Source: Haloechinothrix sp033042135 (GTDB lineage Bacteria > Actinomycetota > Actinomycetes > Mycobacteriales > Pseudonocardiaceae). Taken from it: DNA of 64,000 nt. Below, one piece after another: positions 1 to 8,841 of the stretch. The notes under the pieces were generated by a model. The model worked only from the letters and a program-made list of their open reading frames with translations. It was not told the origin of the DNA and searched no databases. Numbering within the stretch: the stretch's first letter is position 1; each line of letters starts with the position of its first letter. A program made the translations under genes and the position numbers. The DNA is taken from the NCBI RefSeq assembly GCF_033042135.1, contig NZ_WBXM01000004.1:62001-126000 (forward strand), given 5' to 3'.

Positions 1-827
1 GCCATCGCCTCGACCCCGTCGACCAGGCGAGGCCCCGGCCTGGCGAAGGCGGCGTTGGCGTCCACGGCCCACATCGGGGTCCCTGCGGGCAGCACACCAC
101 GGTCACGCGCTTCTGCAGTATGCTGCGCGGCCTCGTCGAGATCGAATCCGCACGGGGCGCTGACGATCGCCTCGGGCCCGGCGGCTGCGACCTCGCACCA
201 CGTGGTGGCGAACGACGGCTGCCCCGCGGTGCCGAGGACGGGACGGCCCCCGGCTTCGGAGATCATGTCCGGCACCCAGTGGCCTGGAGCGTATGGCGGG
301 TCGGTCCATTCCAGCACCATGGTGGGCACCCGGCGGTGCCCGTCGACCCGCTGCCTGACCGTGTCGAGGCGGCGCGACAGCGCGGTGACCAGCTCCTCGG
401 CCGTGGCTGTGGCGCCGGTGGCGTCGCCAACCGTCACGATCGACTTCAGCACCTCGCTGAGTGTGTGCGGGTTGATCGTGAGCACTTCCGCCGACGATCC
501 CAAGTGCCGCAGCGCCTGGTGGACGGTGGAGACGTTCGCCGCGCACACCGCACACAGGTCCTGGGTGACGATCAGGTCGGCGTCCAGCTCCGCCAGCGCC
601 CCCTCGTCGAGGTGGTACAGGTCCTCACCCGCGGCTTTGCGTTCGCTGACCGCGGCATCGATCTCGGCCAGGCTCAGCCCTGCGGGCAGCGTGCTGGTGG
701 AGACGATCCGGCGCACGCGCGCCTCAGGCGGGTAGTCGCACTCGAACGTCACCCCGACCACATCGTCGCCCAGCCCGAGCGCGAACAGGATCTCGGTGGT
801 CGAAGGCAGCAGCGACACGATCCGCAT
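1..827 (-). CDS. ABC transporter substrate-binding protein, cobalamin/BtuF type (3' end outside window)
   Basis: The minus-strand frame opens with MRIVSLLPSTTEIL and stays open to the window edge, so at least 275 residues are present. That opening and the later TQDLCAVC segment are typical of the periplasmic-binding-protein fold family that binds vitamin B12 or other corrinoid/siderophore ligands (family knowledge). No clear lipoprotein signal is seen, so it may be one of the cytosolic BtuF-like relatives. An in-frame ATG at 857 would add ten residues; 827 was chosen because the conserved opening starts there. It lies downstream of the two-component genes, separated by a palindromic repeat, so it is probably transcribed separately. 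The ligand cannot be named. Confidence 0.8.
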   Translation of the reverse strand, partial: MRIVSLLPSTTEILFALGLGDDVVGVTFECDYPPEARVRRIVSTSTLPAGLSLAEIDAAVSERKAAGEDLYHLDEGALAELDADLIVTQDLCAVCAANVSTVHQALRHLGSSAEVLTINPHTLSEVLKSIVTVGDATGATATAEELVTALSRRLDTVRQRVDGHRRVPTMVLEWTDPPYAPGHWVPDMISEAGGRPVLGTAGQPSFATTWCEVAAAGPEAIVSAPCGFDLDEAAQHTAEARDRGVLPAGTPMWAVDANAAFARPGPRLVDGVEAM

Positions 828-877
828 GCCGCCACGGTAACCCGGCACGCGGCTCATGTCGCCCGGTCAGAGGCGGC

Positions 878-941
878 GGGTCGAGCCGAAGGGGGCCTTC
901 GGTACATATCCGGTACCCAGGGAGTCCTTCGGCTCCCACCC
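878..941. repeat. Dispersed palindromic intergenic repeat, copy A (terminator-like)
   Basis: Outer arms GAGCCGAAGG / CCTTCGGCTC enclose an inner GGTACATATCCGGTACC at 901-917. That inner segment is the exact reverse complement of the inner segment of copies B (25260-25276) and D (59940-59956), so copy A is inverted relative to them. It sits at the 3' end of the response-regulator gene and is most simply a transcription terminator. Confidence 0.8.
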
Positions 942-983
942 CCCGGCGGTGGCGCCCGGAGCGCTCGGCTCCGCCTGCTCCCG

Positions 984-1679
984 TTACGGCGTCACGAGGC
1001 CCGCCTCGTAGGCGAAGATCGTCGCTTGCACGCGGCTGGTGACGTCCAGCTTGGTGAAGCTCCTGGTGAGGTGGGTCTTCACGGTGGCCTCGCTGAGAAG
1101 CAGCTCTGCGCCGATCTCGGCGTTGGACTTGCCGCGTGCGACCTCGGTGATGACTTGCCGTTCCCGCTCACTCAGATCCGCGAGCTTGTCCCGCGCCCGT
1201 TCCCGCCGGGGCGATGCGCCGGTTGTGACGTAGCTGGTGATCAAACGCGTGGTCAGCGGCGGAGACAGCATCGCCTCGCCCGCCGCGACGACCCGCACGG
1301 CATTGATGATGTCCTGCGGGGACTCCTCCTTGAGCAGGAATCCGCTTGCGCCCGCCCGCAGCGCAGAGTAGACGTACTCGTCGAGGTCGAATGTGGTCAG
1401 CACCAGGACCTTCGGCGGGTCCGGAAGCCCGAGCACCTCGCGGGTGGCCGCGAGCCCGCCGGTGCGCCGCATCCGGATGTCCATCAACACCACGTCCAGG
1501 GCGTGCCGGTGGACCCGGTCCACCACCTGGTCGCCGTCCTCCGCCTCGGCGACAACGGTGACGTCGCCCGCGCTGTCCAGGATCGTCGTCAGCATCGACC
1601 GCACCATCGGGTCGTCGTCGACGATCAACACCCGCAGCGGCGGGCTCGCACCGTCCGGGTGATCGGCGTGAAGGGGCAC
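984..1679 (-). CDS. NarL/LuxR-family response regulator
   Basis: A 231-residue two-component response regulator. The receiver domain covers about residues 15-130, with the acidic pocket VDDD near 20-23, phosphoacceptor D67 (LMDIRM) and the conserved K in FLLKEES. The C-terminal LuxR-type helix-turn-helix (LSERERQVITEVARGKSNAEI, then ATVKTHL) covers about 165-220. The start is GTG at 1679, ten bases after the stop of the sensor kinase, so the two genes form a classic operon with the kinase first. The signal and the target genes cannot be read from sequence. Confidence 0.93.
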   Translation of the reverse strand: MPLHADHPDGASPPLRVLIVDDDPMVRSMLTTILDSAGDVTVVAEAEDGDQVVDRVHRHALDVVLMDIRMRRTGGLAATREVLGLPDPPKVLVLTTFDLDEYVYSALRAGASGFLLKEESPQDIINAVRVVAAGEAMLSPPLTTRLITSYVTTGASPRRERARDKLADLSERERQVITEVARGKSNAEIGAELLLSEATVKTHLTRSFTKLDVTSRVQATIFAYEAGLVTP

Positions 1680-1688
1680 CCGCTCATG

Positions 1689-2972
1689 TTAGGACGCGTC
1701 CCCGACCGTTCGTTCCCACGGGAGCCAGGCATGCACCCGGAACGTGCCTTCGCCTGTCGGTCCGGTGCTGACCGTGCCCCCGAGCGCGTCCACCCGTTCG
1801 GCGATGCCGGTCAGCCCGGTGCCCGGGGCAACGGTGGGAGCACCGGAGACCTCTCTCGGGAGTGGGTTGCTGATCTCGATGCTCACCCCGTCTCCCGGTT
1901 TACCCAGCACCGACACCTCGGCGCCAGCGCCGCCTGCGTGGCGTGCGACGTTGGTCAGCGATTCCTGCACGATCCGGTACGCCCCGGCGGCCAACGCCGT
2001 GGGAGCGGCCGTGGACTCCTCCAACACCACGGTGACGTTGGCGGGCACCCCGGTGCGGCGCGTCTCGGCGATCAGCTCGGGGATATCGGCCAATGTCGGC
2101 TGGGTGCGTTCGGCGATCCGACCACCACCACTCGCGGTAAGGCTGCCACCCTCCCGCAGCACGCCGACGACCTGGCGGAGGTCGTCCAGTGACTCGCGTG
2201 CGGTGGCCCGTACCGAGCGTGCGGCACGGGTCGCGGGCGAGTCGTCCGTCGGAGCGCTGACCTCCAACGCGCCCGCCTGTAATGAGAGCTGCGTCAGCCG
2301 GTGGCCGAGCACGTCGTGCATCTCGCGCGCGATCCTGGCGCGCTCCTCCTGCCGCGCCATCTCGGACAGCAGTTCCTGCTCCTTGACTTCGCTCCTGCTC
2401 AGCTCCCGCCGCGTGCGGCGCCACAGCCCCACCCCGAGGGGGATCGCGGTCAGCACGGCGGCGATCAGCACGGACGCATACAGCGGCACGTCGACCCGCT
2501 CGCCCGTGCTGTCGGCACCGAACAACGCCTGCACCACGGACAGGTCGGGTTCGCGGCGCGCGTCCCGCCGTACCGCGAGGGTCGTACCCGCCAGCACCAG
2601 CACCACCCCGAGCCACAACACGCGATCCCGGCGGCTGGCCGCGAGGGCGGCCAGCGCGATCAGCGCCGCGAGGGCTTCGGCGACCAACAGCAACGGCGGG
2701 ATCACGGCGATGCCGGTGACCAGCACCGGATGCTGGTGCCGCCAGCGGAGCGCGGTGGCAGCGGCGAGCGCGGCGACGAAACTGATCCCCACCAGCCATG
2801 GCGGGAACTGTTCCAGCGGCCCCGGCTCGAAAGCCTGGGCGCCGAAAACGAAGAAGCTGCTGAAAACGCTGGAGCCGATGACGAACGTCGTGAACGTGGT
2901 GCGCCCGATCCGGCGCACCACGCTGCTCGTGTCCCGCCTGCAGTCGGGTGGTGAATCCGGCACGGGGCGCAT
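1689..2972 (-). CDS. Two-component sensor histidine kinase (HisKA_3 type)
   Basis: A 427-residue membrane sensor kinase. Hydrophobic helices fill roughly residues 25-180, followed by a short coiled stretch and the dimerisation/phosphotransfer motif AREMHDVLGHRL, with phosphoacceptor His219. The C-terminal HATPase domain ends with the G-box GTGLTGIAERV. This is the actinobacterial NarX/DesK-like architecture that pairs with NarL-type regulators, and the cognate regulator follows immediately. There is no large extracellular domain, so the stimulus is probably sensed in or near the membrane (inference). It is transcribed divergently from the lipoprotein gene at 3166. Confidence 0.92.
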   Translation of the reverse strand: MRPVPDSPPDCRRDTSSVVRRIGRTTFTTFVIGSSVFSSFFVFGAQAFEPGPLEQFPPWLVGISFVAALAAATALRWRHQHPVLVTGIAVIPPLLLVAEALAALIALAALAASRRDRVLWLGVVLVLAGTTLAVRRDARREPDLSVVQALFGADSTGERVDVPLYASVLIAAVLTAIPLGVGLWRRTRRELSRSEVKEQELLSEMARQEERARIAREMHDVLGHRLTQLSLQAGALEVSAPTDDSPATRAARSVRATARESLDDLRQVVGVLREGGSLTASGGGRIAERTQPTLADIPELIAETRRTGVPANVTVVLEESTAAPTALAAGAYRIVQESLTNVARHAGGAGAEVSVLGKPGDGVSIEISNPLPREVSGAPTVAPGTGLTGIAERVDALGGTVSTGPTGEGTFRVHAWLPWERTVGDAS

Positions 2973-3165
2973 GGAACGAGCGTACGGTCCGGCACCGACG
3001 GTGCCGCGTCAACCGAACGTCGCTTGCTCTCCCGGCAGTGACGACTTTCGTCGTAGCGACCTCTAGCCACGCGAACGACGCGGCAGCGGGGTAGCGGCAG
3101 GTGTGCTGGATCTGGTTCGCGCGGCCGTCTCACCGACCGCGGTCGTCAAGGCAAGGAGGCACACC

Positions 3166-3804
3166 ATGACACGACGGAGTTCGATCGCCGCGGGAGCGGC
3201 GGCGCTGCTCGTCCTCGCAGGATGCTCGCCGGGGCCCGCGTCGGGCTCGGGGGCTGACGTCGTCGACGGTGACGGCGAGTCGACGGAGGCAGTTGATTCC
3301 GCCGAGTCCGGAGAAACCGGCGACGGAACGGGCGACGGGGACGCAGGGGACGGCGGCGAGTACGGGACTCGGGACAACCCGCTGGAGGTCGGCACCACCA
3401 TCGAGGTGGCGGGCTGGGAGCTAGCAGTCACCGAGGTGACCCCGGATGCCACGGACGAGATACTCGCCGAGAACGAGTTCAACGAACCGCCTGCGGACGG
3501 TCGCCAGTTCGTGATGTTCGGCGTGGCGGCGACCTACGTCGGGGAGGACTCCGGGACCGCGTGGACCGACTTCAGCTGGGCCGTGGTGGGCGGTGACGGG
3601 AACACCTTCGGCGCGGCGTCCCTGGACGATTATTGCGGGGTCATTCCGGAGCCGCTGGCCGACACCGGCGAGACGTTTCCCGGTGGCCAGGTCAGCGGCA
3701 ACGTCTGCATCGCCGTGCCCGCCGAGCAGCTTGAGCGAGCCACGATCCGGATCGAGGAGCTGCTGAGTATCGGAGACACCCGCGCCTTCTATGCACTGGA
3801 CTGA
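3166..3804 (+). CDS. Secreted lipoprotein, DUF4352-like
   Basis: A 212-residue lipoprotein. The signal peptide ends in lipobox LAGC, giving a predicted lipidated Cys at about residue 20. An acidic, Gly/Asp/Glu-rich linker of about 55 residues follows, then a compact domain beginning NPLEVGTTIEVAGWELAVTEV that resembles the DUF4352 immunoglobulin-like fold of actinobacterial surface lipoproteins. ATG 3166 was chosen over the open frame from 3103 because AAGGAGG lies at 3152-3158 and the signal peptide starts here. Two Cys in the C-terminal half (DYCGV and NVCIAV) could form a disulfide. No enzymatic motif is seen. Confidence 0.85.
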   Translation: MTRRSSIAAGAAALLVLAGCSPGPASGSGADVVDGDGESTEAVDSAESGETGDGTGDGDAGDGGEYGTRDNPLEVGTTIEVAGWELAVTEVTPDATDEILAENEFNEPPADGRQFVMFGVAATYVGEDSGTAWTDFSWAVVGGDGNTFGAASLDDYCGVIPEPLADTGETFPGGQVSGNVCIAVPAEQLERATIRIEELLSIGDTRAFYALD

Positions 3805-3924
3805 GCCGGTGTGTCACCGGCAGCAGCGAGTGTGGCTAATCACTCGTAGTTCTCAGCAGTGCTAATAATCCATCTACCGCGAAATACGTTCATATCGACA
3901 TCGGTTTCAGGAAAGGATTCGAGC

Positions 3925-4362
3925 ATGACAGAAGCCCAACAGGCTCCCATGCCCACGCAGGAGCCGCGCAATGGCTTCGGTATCACCGCGCTGGTGCTCG
4001 CGCTGATCGGTCTGGTGCTCGGGCTCGTCCCGTTTACCGGGTTCATCGCACTCATCCTTGGTGCGCTGGCAGTGTTGTTCGGTTTCCTCGGTTGGGGTCG
4101 GGCGCGCAGGGGCACGGCCACCAACACGAAGATGTCGGTCATCGGCAGCCTGCTCGGCGCAGGCGCGATCGCGCTGGGGATCTGGGGTATGACCATCGTG
4201 TTCGGCGCGGTCGAGGAGCTTTCCGATGAGCTCGAAGAGATCGGCGTGGAGATGGAGCGCCAACTCGACGAGTCGGAGGCGGAGTTCCAGGAGCGTATGG
4301 ACTGCATCGAGGCGGTCGACCTGGATGCCGAGGACTACCAGGCCCAGATCGACGAGTGCTGA
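3925..4362 (+). CDS. Small DUF4190-like membrane protein with acidic coiled tail
   Basis: A 145-residue protein with a short Gln/Pro-rich N-terminus and NGFGITALVLALIGLVLGL, the signature opening of DUF4190. Two to three membrane helices cover about residues 18-105. The C-terminus is strongly acidic and probably helical (EELSDELEEIGVEMERQLDE), with two Cys near the end. The start at 3925 is supported by GAAAGGA about 8 bases upstream; the frame is open from 3859 but lacks such a site there. The function of the family is unknown. It follows the lipoprotein gene by about 120 bases and may be co-expressed with it. Confidence 0.8.
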   Translation: MTEAQQAPMPTQEPRNGFGITALVLALIGLVLGLVPFTGFIALILGALAVLFGFLGWGRARRGTATNTKMSVIGSLLGAGAIALGIWGMTIVFGAVEELSDELEEIGVEMERQLDESEAEFQERMDCIEAVDLDAEDYQAQIDEC

Positions 4363-4409
4363 CCACCGGTTCCCGGTGCCCCGGTAGGGTACCGGGAACC
4401 GGTGGTCAG
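4359..4409. terminator. Bidirectional hairpin terminator
   Basis: A perfect 19-bp inverted repeat, CTGACCACCGGTTCCCGGT at 4359-4377 and its complement at 4391-4409, separated by a 13-nt GC-rich loop. It begins inside the stop codon of the plus-strand gene and lies just beyond the stop of the convergent minus-strand gene at 4442. There is no U-tract, as is usual in actinobacteria. Confidence 0.8.
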
Positions 4410-4441
4410 GGGGTGGAGGATCGGACGTGACGGTCGTCTCC

Positions 4442-6538
4442 CTAACGGGAAGCTCGGGAGACGCTGTCATGTCCGGCTGTGGCCGGTTCCGGGTGCCCGA
4501 GCTCGCCGAGCCAGTGGCGGAATAGTGTGTAGAGGGATTCCGCCCCGACGCGCTCGCCTGGTTCGCTGAATCCCGACGGATAGAGCAGAAATCCGTGGCT
4601 CTGTTGCCCGCCGAGCCCCCCGTGCGAACCGACGTGCGGCTCGAACGCGGACGCGTTATCGGTCTGTGGGTTGTAGCAACTGTTGATCACAATGTCCGGA
4701 CAGTGGGGGAAAGTGTCCATCCGGCGCACCAGTTCCGCGGCGTGCGGTCCGTAGTCGGCGAGCGGGTCGGAGCCTACGACGGTCGCGTCCTGAAGCCGAT
4801 GAACGCCATCTTGGGCCAGTACCACAGGTCCGTACTCCTCGCTGTGTACCAGCAGGAAGCCAACACCAGTATGCTCCACAAGAGACGGAAGTAGGCGCGG
4901 GTAGGTCCGCTCGATCGTTTCGAGGTCAACCCTGCCTTCATGGCGGGTAAAGTACACCAGCGCCATATGACCTGAGACCAGACTGAGCACATCGGAGTCC
5001 AGGCGTTCTTCGGGTGGGTGCTCCCAAGAGGACTCCAGCCGCGCCACCCTGGAACGCAAGCGGCGTGCCATGAATCCGGTGTGTGACGCTGCTTCCGCGA
5101 CAGCGGCGTCTAGCTGCCACCCTTCTGCCCTATCACGTGAGTCGTGCTCATGGCCAGGTGCGGGTGGTGGGCTGTTGCACAGGCGCGCGACCAGTTCCTC
5201 GATAGACTCCCCGAAACGGTCGGTGAACGCCCATCCCTGGGTCTGCCCGTGATCGGACAGCAGCACGATGTGGTACTCGCGTGGCGCGAGCTGGCAGGCG
5301 CGGCGTAGCCTGCCGATCTGCTGGTCGATGGAGCGGAGGGTCGCTAGGGTGTCGTAGCGCTCGATACCGGAGTGGTGGGCGACCTCGTCGTAGCCGACGA
5401 AGTCGGCGTAGACAACCGGCCTGCCTGCCAGCATGTCCTCCAGGATCGCGAACACCACGACATCGCGCGAGATCACCGTGGTGCCGACCCGTTTGAACGG
5501 GTACAGGCCGCCCCGGTCGACGCGGGGCCGGACGTCGGCTCGCCGCTGGCTCGCCGCCGCCAGCACTTCCCGCACGATGTCGACGATCGCGGAGCCGATG
5601 GTGCGCAGGGCGTTGACTGGGTTGGCGAAGTAGGTGTAGTAACCGGCGCCGGTGCGGTTCCCGCCGACGCGGCGCAGCCCTTTCGGTAGCAGCAGCGCCA
5701 CGGAACTCATGGTGAGGCTGGCGTGGGAGGCATCGCCGGTGAACAGGTTGCCCCTACTCGCCCCGCCACCGGCCAGCAGCCCGCGCCCGTCGGCATGCCT
5801 GCGCTCGATCTCGGCCGCGTCGCGCGGGCTGGAGCAGGCCATCACCCGCCCGGCGTCCTTCTCGTACCAGCGGTAACCGGGGATGTCGTGGTTGGAGCCG
5901 TGCAGGATGCCGCACATGCTGGCTCCGGTCTGCGCGCTCCAGTCGGTGTGCCAGGACGTCAACCGGTGGGTGCCGCTTTCCAGCATGGCGGCGAGCGTGG
6001 GCATGTTCCCGTCCCGGACGGCTCGCTGCATTACCTCGTACCCGAGCCCGTCGACCTGCAGGAACAGCACGCCGGGTGGTTTGGTTCCGGTGTGCGTTTC
6101 AGCTCGCCTGCTGCGGCGTGCGGCGCGGCGGAAGAAGATCTCGTCCTCGTCGATCGCCAGCAGGCTGCTGATGCCGCCCGCCACGGCCGACATGGCCACC
6201 ACCACGATCACGGCGCTGCGCAGGTCGGCGATCTCCACCCCGGGCACCGCGTAGAAGATCACCAGGGTCCCCGCGCCGAGCATCAGGAAACTGGCCAGCC
6301 CGAGCGTGTAGAAAACCAGGGGCAGCGCCAGCCGCATCACCACGGGCCACACACCGGCGATCAGCACGCCGAGCAGGAGCGCGCACACCGTGGGTTGCCA
6401 CCACTGGGTCATCGCGAAGCCGGGCAGTAGCGCCTGCAACACGTACAGCGCACCCGTGACAGCGAGCCAGACCAGCAGCGCGCGGGCGACGGTGCGGCCT
6501 CCACGCACCAGCCGACCCGAGCGCCCGCTCCTGGTCAT
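4442..6538 (-). CDS. Membrane-anchored alkaline-phosphatase-superfamily phosphodiesterase (holin-like N-terminus)
   Basis: A 698-residue protein. About four membrane helices (residues 18-130) resemble the phage-holin-family region annotated in actinobacterial fusions. They are followed by a type I phosphodiesterase/nucleotide pyrophosphatase-like catalytic domain. D163 (LQVDGLG) is the first metal ligand and T204 (AQTGAS) is the likely nucleophile. Further metal motifs are YADFVGYDEVAHHSG, LLSDHGQTQGW and HVGSHGG. The ATG at 6538 overlaps the DedA stop (ATGA), so translation is coupled; the open frame extends further upstream but no reason was seen to use it. A plausible role is hydrolysis of an envelope phosphodiester or lipid-linked phosphate (inference). 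Confidence 0.85.
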   Translation of the reverse strand: MTRSGRSGRLVRGGRTVARALLVWLAVTGALYVLQALLPGFAMTQWWQPTVCALLLGVLIAGVWPVVMRLALPLVFYTLGLASFLMLGAGTLVIFYAVPGVEIADLRSAVIVVVAMSAVAGGISSLLAIDEDEIFFRRAARRSRRAETHTGTKPPGVLFLQVDGLGYEVMQRAVRDGNMPTLAAMLESGTHRLTSWHTDWSAQTGASMCGILHGSNHDIPGYRWYEKDAGRVMACSSPRDAAEIERRHADGRGLLAGGGASRGNLFTGDASHASLTMSSVALLLPKGLRRVGGNRTGAGYYTYFANPVNALRTIGSAIVDIVREVLAAASQRRADVRPRVDRGGLYPFKRVGTTVISRDVVVFAILEDMLAGRPVVYADFVGYDEVAHHSGIERYDTLATLRSIDQQIGRLRRACQLAPREYHIVLLSDHGQTQGWAFTDRFGESIEELVARLCNSPPPAPGHEHDSRDRAEGWQLDAAVAEAASHTGFMARRLRSRVARLESSWEHPPEERLDSDVLSLVSGHMALVYFTRHEGRVDLETIERTYPRLLPSLVEHTGVGFLLVHSEEYGPVVLAQDGVHRLQDATVVGSDPLADYGPHAAELVRRMDTFPHCPDIVINSCYNPQTDNASAFEPHVGSHGGLGGQQSHGFLLYPSGFSEPGERVGAESLYTLFRHWLGELGHPEPATAGHDSVSRASR

Positions 6539-7161
6539 GCGGAGCTCCCCGCGTTGCCGGTACTGGCCGCCAGCCGGTTGCGATGCCTGCTCACGAGGTT
6601 CGTCAGCGCGGTGACGAGGAAAACCAGCGCCACGGCGAGCAAGATCGCGGGCAGCGGGGTCTCGAAGATGCCGCCGCTGACGATGCCGAGGAAGGAGTAG
6701 GCGATGGCCCACACACCGGCTGCGGCGAGGGTCACCGGTACCAGCCGCTGCCAGGGGTAGGACAGCGCGGCAGCGGCGAGCAGCACCGGTATGCGGCCCG
6801 CGGGGATCAACCTGCCGACGATGATGATCTGCCAGCCGCGCCTGCGGAACTGTTCCCGGCCCGCTTCAAGCCGCTCGCTTGGCTGGGTCTTCGTCAGCCA
6901 GCGCAGCGCGACACCGCTGCCGATGCGCCCGATGGAGTAGGTGACGACGTCCCCGATGGACGCGGCCAGCACGGCCAGCACGAGCACCGCGGGCATGGAG
7001 AGTTCGCTGGTGGTCATCGCCACCGCGGCGGCCGCGCTCACGATGGCGCCGGTGGGGAGTACAGGTGTGATCGAGCCGATCAGGACGCCACCGAACAGCG
7101 CCGGGTACCCGATCGTGGCAGCGTCAGACCAGTCCAGAGCCTGTTCCAGCGCTGTGCTCAT
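6535..7161 (-). CDS. DedA-family (SNARE-associated/VTT) membrane protein
   Basis: A 208-residue polytopic protein. The DedA core is visible: AASIGDVVTYSIGRIGG-like segment, then FRRRGWQIIIVGRLIPAGR with the conserved Arg and Gly/Pro turn, followed by hydrophobic helices. DedA proteins are implicated in undecaprenyl-phosphate or phospholipid flipping (family knowledge). ATG 7161 was preferred; GTG 7173 is an alternative adding four residues. Its stop overlaps the start of the phosphodiesterase gene by four bases. Pairing with a lipid/phosphodiester hydrolase suggests joint work on lipid carriers or membrane phospholipids (inference). Confidence 0.88.
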   Translation of the reverse strand: MSTALEQALDWSDAATIGYPALFGGVLIGSITPVLPTGAIVSAAAAVAMTTSELSMPAVLVLAVLAASIGDVVTYSIGRIGSGVALRWLTKTQPSERLEAGREQFRRRGWQIIIVGRLIPAGRIPVLLAAAALSYPWQRLVPVTLAAAGVWAIAYSFLGIVSGGIFETPLPAILLAVALVFLVTALTNLVSRHRNRLAASTGNAGSSA

Positions 7162-7462
7162 GGCTTGTCCCACGCCTTCGCCGATCGTGCGTTCACGGGC
7201 TCTGTGGGGATGGTGTCACCGGTCGTGCAGGTACGCACACCTCGATTGTCCCCCAAGGCGGCATGCACCGCGCCAGGCGAGCGCCGCGGGTGCGGCTCAC
7301 GGTCGGCGAACGTACGCGAACGGTCGGTAACAGGTCTCCACCAGGCTATTCGACCTGACATTGCCATAACGTTACCGCGCCAGGCACTTCTGCTTCGTCA
7401 TTGCCTGAGTGTTTCGCGACCGTTGTCGCGTCGAGCAAGGTGGGGTGCGGTTCGCCGGGATC
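7162..7462. other. Intergenic region with no clear feature
   Basis: About 300 bases between the DedA start and the end of the RibD-like gene. No convincing ORF, RNA gene or strong hairpin is seen. The only motif noticed is the short palindrome TAACGTTA at about 7367-7374. It presumably carries the promoter of the dedA operon. Confidence 0.5.
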
Positions 7463-8152
7463 TCAGTCCTCGGCCGGGGCCATCAGGTAGCGCAGCAGCA
7501 CGACGTCGCCCATCACCCGGCTCTCGGCCAGCTGCAGGCGTCGTCGGAGCGGGCCCGCGGAGGTGAGCCGCGGGGCATCGCTGTCACCGACGAACACCGG
7601 TGCGTAGGCGAGCTGTAGTTCGTCGGCGTGCCCGCCGCCGAGGAATCGGGCATGCACGTGCGCGCCTCCCTCGACCATCAGCCGCCCGATCCCGCGGCTG
7701 GCCAGGTCGGCCAGTACCTGGTCGAGGTCGAGGCCCGCGCCGGTATTGACGACGGTGGCGGCCCCGGCGAGGTTCGCGTCGAGCCGGGGCGCCGCCGCCG
7801 ACGTCGCGTACACGATCTTGTCGCTACCGCCTGCGGTGAAGAACCGCGCGCCGGGATCGAGGTCGGCGCTGGCAGTAAGTGTCACCTTGGTCGGCTGTTC
7901 CGGCTTGCCCTCCTCGACCCGCTGTTGTCTGCGTTGCGGCGAGCGCACCAGCAGGCGCGGGTTGTCCGTCCGTACGGTTCCCGCACCCACCAGGATCGCG
8001 TCCACCCCGGCACGGACCTCGTCGACTCGGTCGAGATCCTCCTCATTGGACAAGATGAGGCGCTCGGTCGTGGTGTCGTCGATGTAGCCGTCCAATGAGG
8101 CGGCAACCGATAGCAGGATGTACGGGCGTGGGCTCATCGCGTTTCCCGTCAC
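7463..8152 (-). CDS. Pyrimidine reductase family protein (RibD C-terminal domain)
   Basis: A 229-residue stand-alone RibD-C/dihydrofolate-reductase-fold protein. Motifs are SVAASLDGYIDD at the N-terminus, AILVGAGTVRTDNPRL in the middle and LMVEGGAHVHARFL in the C-terminal half; these bind NADPH and substrate in 5-amino-6-(5-phosphoribosylamino)uracil reductases. There is no deaminase domain. GTG 8152 overlaps the stop of the TenA gene (GTGA), giving coupled translation; ATG 8137 is an alternative. Linkage to two TenA-family genes suggests a pyrimidine or thiamin-related salvage role rather than mainstream riboflavin synthesis (inference). Confidence 0.85.
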   Translation of the reverse strand: MTGNAMSPRPYILLSVAASLDGYIDDTTTERLILSNEEDLDRVDEVRAGVDAILVGAGTVRTDNPRLLVRSPQRRQQRVEEGKPEQPTKVTLTASADLDPGARFFTAGGSDKIVYATSAAAPRLDANLAGAATVVNTGAGLDLDQVLADLASRGIGRLMVEGGAHVHARFLGGGHADELQLAYAPVFVGDSDAPRLTSAGPLRRRLQLAESRVMGDVVLLRYLMAPAED

Positions 8153-8841
8153 CGGCCGAGCCGTGGCCAGTCCTCACGTGTCCACGCCATCTCCCAGAAG
8201 GCCAGCTCGTAGGTGCTGCTGGTGCGGAACACCTCGCGCATACGTTCCTTACCGGAATCCGGCAGCTCGTCGCCGACCCGGTCGGTGAGCGCGCGCAGCC
8301 ACTCGACGAACTCGGTGAACTCGTCGGAGGCGTACATGTCGATCCAGCGTGCGTAGCCTTCGTCGGCGGGCAGGCCCCGCTCCGCGAGCGCCCTGCCGAT
8401 CTCGCTGAAGCCCCACATGCACGGCAGCAGCGCGGCCAGCAGCTCACCGAAGTCGCCGATGGTAGCGGTGCGCAGCATGAAGTCCGTGTAGCCGCGGGTG
8501 GTGGGCGCCATCCGCTCGCGCTCCAAGTCGGCGGGTTCGATGCCGAGGTCGGCGCAGTACGAACGATGCAGCGACATCTCCTGGTGCAGCGTCTCGTGCA
8601 CCAGGTTCGCGAACTGCGCCATCGTCTCCAAGTCCGGTGCGCGCGCGGTGGCTATCGCCAGCAGGCGCGAGTACTCGATGAGGAACAGGTAGTCCTGCCG
8701 GATCCAGAACCGGAAGAGCTCCTTGTCGAGCGTCCCGTCCCCGATTCCCCGCACGAACGGGTGATTGTGCTGGGCCTCCCAGATCTCGGCTGCGTCGACG
8801 CGGAGCTGGTCACTCAGCTTGGCTGTCGGTTGCGAATCCAT
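8149..8841 (-). CDS. tenA: TenA family aminopyrimidine aminohydrolase/thiaminase II
   Basis: A 230-residue all-helical TenA protein. The residues expected of an active enzyme are present: Asp50 (IRQDYLFL), the catalytic Cys141 (LLPCMWGFSEIG) and the C-terminal Glu in STYELAFWEMAW. TenA hydrolyses 4-amino-5-aminomethyl-2-methylpyrimidine or thiamin, feeding thiamin salvage (family knowledge). ATG 8841 has a GGGGGAAGG ribosome site at good spacing; GTG 8844, which overlaps the previous stop, is nearly equivalent. It lies between a divergent TenA paralogue and the RibD-like gene in one operon. Confidence 0.9.
   Translation of the reverse strand: MDSQPTAKLSDQLRVDAAEIWEAQHNHPFVRGIGDGTLDKELFRFWIRQDYLFLIEYSRLLAIATARAPDLETMAQFANLVHETLHQEMSLHRSYCADLGIEPADLERERMAPTTRGYTDFMLRTATIGDFGELLAALLPCMWGFSEIGRALAERGLPADEGYARWIDMYASDEFTEFVEWLRALTDRVGDELPDSGKERMREVFRTSSTYELAFWEMAWTREDWPRLGR

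Noticed and set aside
120..2192. 690-residue plus-strand open frame
   Set aside because: It lies antisense to the binding-protein, response-regulator and kinase genes, has the Arg/Gly/Pro/His-rich composition of high-GC shadow frames, and shows no domain.
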